Positions 15,106-15,619 of a stretch of DNA of 15,619 nt are shown here, piece by piece. The notes under the pieces were generated by a model. It saw only the letters and a list, made by a program, of their open reading frames with translations, did no database searches and was not told where the DNA came from. Positions within the stretch are counted from its first letter, which is position 1. The number at the start of each line of letters is the position of its first letter. The position numbers and the translations under genes are program-made. Origin of the DNA: Bacillota bacterium (GTDB lineage Bacteria; Bacillota; Syntrophomonadia; Syntrophomonadales; Syntrophomonadaceae); assembly GCA_017861475.1 (NCBI GenBank), contig JAGFXV010000007.1:1-15619 (forward strand), written 5' to 3'.

Positions 15106-15619
15106 TTACACCCTCTTTATCGGTGAATAAAATTGTTGGTCTTCTTTAATATAATTCCCCTGGCGGAAAATGTCAGCAATATCTTTTGCATTTAGCCCAT
15201 TTTCGATGAAAAGCGCCTGTAATTCGTCATATCTGATATTAAGCGGTTCATTGATACTGACCATGACTGACAGCAAGTCATATTCGTCCGCGGCGGCGAT
15301 ATTCATTTGATAAAGACCCGGCCGCAGATCCTTCTGCACATTTTTATTTTTGCCCCGGCTTTGCACCGGCAAAGAATCCCGGTTTAAAAGTCCATTGACC
15401 AGTGACTGCAGATCATTTCCCGCTTCGATTACAAACGTATATTCAGCCGCGTTGATGATTTTCATCAGCGAAGGGGCATTATCCTCGATCTGCTGACAGT
15501 CCGTGATTTTTATAGCCGCAGGCAGCACCTCATTCATGCAGTTGATAAAATCCTGCTGGTCCATTTCCTCCAAATCAAGATCAAAATATTCATGTTTGCC
15601 CCAAACCCCAACCGGAAGG
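15106..15619 (-). CDS. DUF2344 / TIGR03936 radical-SAM-linked protein (5' end off window)
   Basis: This is the 3' part of a gene that enters from the right edge. The frame is open to base 15618, and the residues there (P-V-G-V-W-G-K-H-E-Y-F-D-L-D-L) look like the conserved middle of DUF2344, so a TTG at 15573 is internal. The rest fits the family's C-terminal half: L-P-A-A-I-K-I-T-D-C, then V-I-E-A, and D-L-R-P-G-L-Y-Q-M-N. Proteins of this type occur alone next to, or fused to, a B12-binding radical SAM protein upstream of rng; their reaction is not established. No catalytic motif is visible in the part seen. Confidence 0.75.
   Translation of the reverse strand, partial: LPVGVWGKHEYFDLDLEEMDQQDFINCMNEVLPAAIKITDCQQIEDNAPSLMKIINAAEYTFVIEAGNDLQSLVNGLLNRDSLPVQSRGKNKNVQKDLRPGLYQMNIAAADEYDLLSVMVSINEPLNIRYDELQALFIENGLNAKDIADIFRQGNYIKEDQQFYSPIKRV

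Overview
The window reads as chromosomal DNA of an anaerobic, probably spore-forming Firmicute (Clostridia in the broad sense). The minus-strand block rng - rplU - rpmA - spo0B-like - obg - proB - proA is a typical Firmicute gene order, a Spo0B-like phosphotransferase sits in its classical place upstream of obg, ribosome-binding sites are strong AGGAGG/GGAGG types, and a hemerythrin/rubredoxin protein fits an oxygen-sensitive lifestyle. The species cannot be named from the sequence.

Left part (1-1842, + strand): the 3' end of a small cysteine-cluster protein, then one unusual four-module iron protein (hemerythrin, rubredoxin, YjdI-type [Fe-S] and CDGSH domains on one chain), closed by a GC-rich hairpin. 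A gap of about 450 bases with no convincing gene follows (1843-2295).

Centre (2296-8342, + strand): six tightly packed genes forming one probable operon. The first four are a complete stressosome-type partner-switching set: a PAS-STAS RsbR-like sensor scaffold, a single-STAS RsbS-like scaffold, an RsbT-like switch kinase and an RsbX-like PP2C phosphatase. Instead of RsbU/RsbV/RsbW/SigB, the last two genes are a soluble hybrid histidine kinase (HisKA-HATPase-REC-REC-Hpt) and a REC-HD-GYP response regulator, a predicted cyclic-di-GMP phosphodiesterase. The histidine kinase begins with a segment that looks like a degenerate copy of the RsbT fold, which may be the physical link between stressosome and phosphorelay. 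The inferred pathway is: signal at the PAS domain; phosphorylation of the STAS core by RsbT; RsbT release; histidine kinase and phosphorelay; HD-GYP; change in cyclic-di-GMP. The operon is visibly more AT-rich than both flanks and ends in a long hairpin that also separates it from the convergent housekeeping block.

Right part (8469-15619, - strand): from right to left, the 3' part of a DUF2344 (radical-SAM-linked) gene, ribonuclease G, an RNA leader with its own promoter followed by rplU (L21) and rpmA (L27), then a terminator and a nested palindrome, then the Spo0B-like gene coupled to obg, and finally proB and proA for proline synthesis. The prp (ysxB) protease gene that often lies between rplU and rpmA is absent, and L27 correspondingly lacks the N-terminal extension that Prp removes.

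No tRNA, rRNA, CRISPR array, transposase or phage gene was seen.
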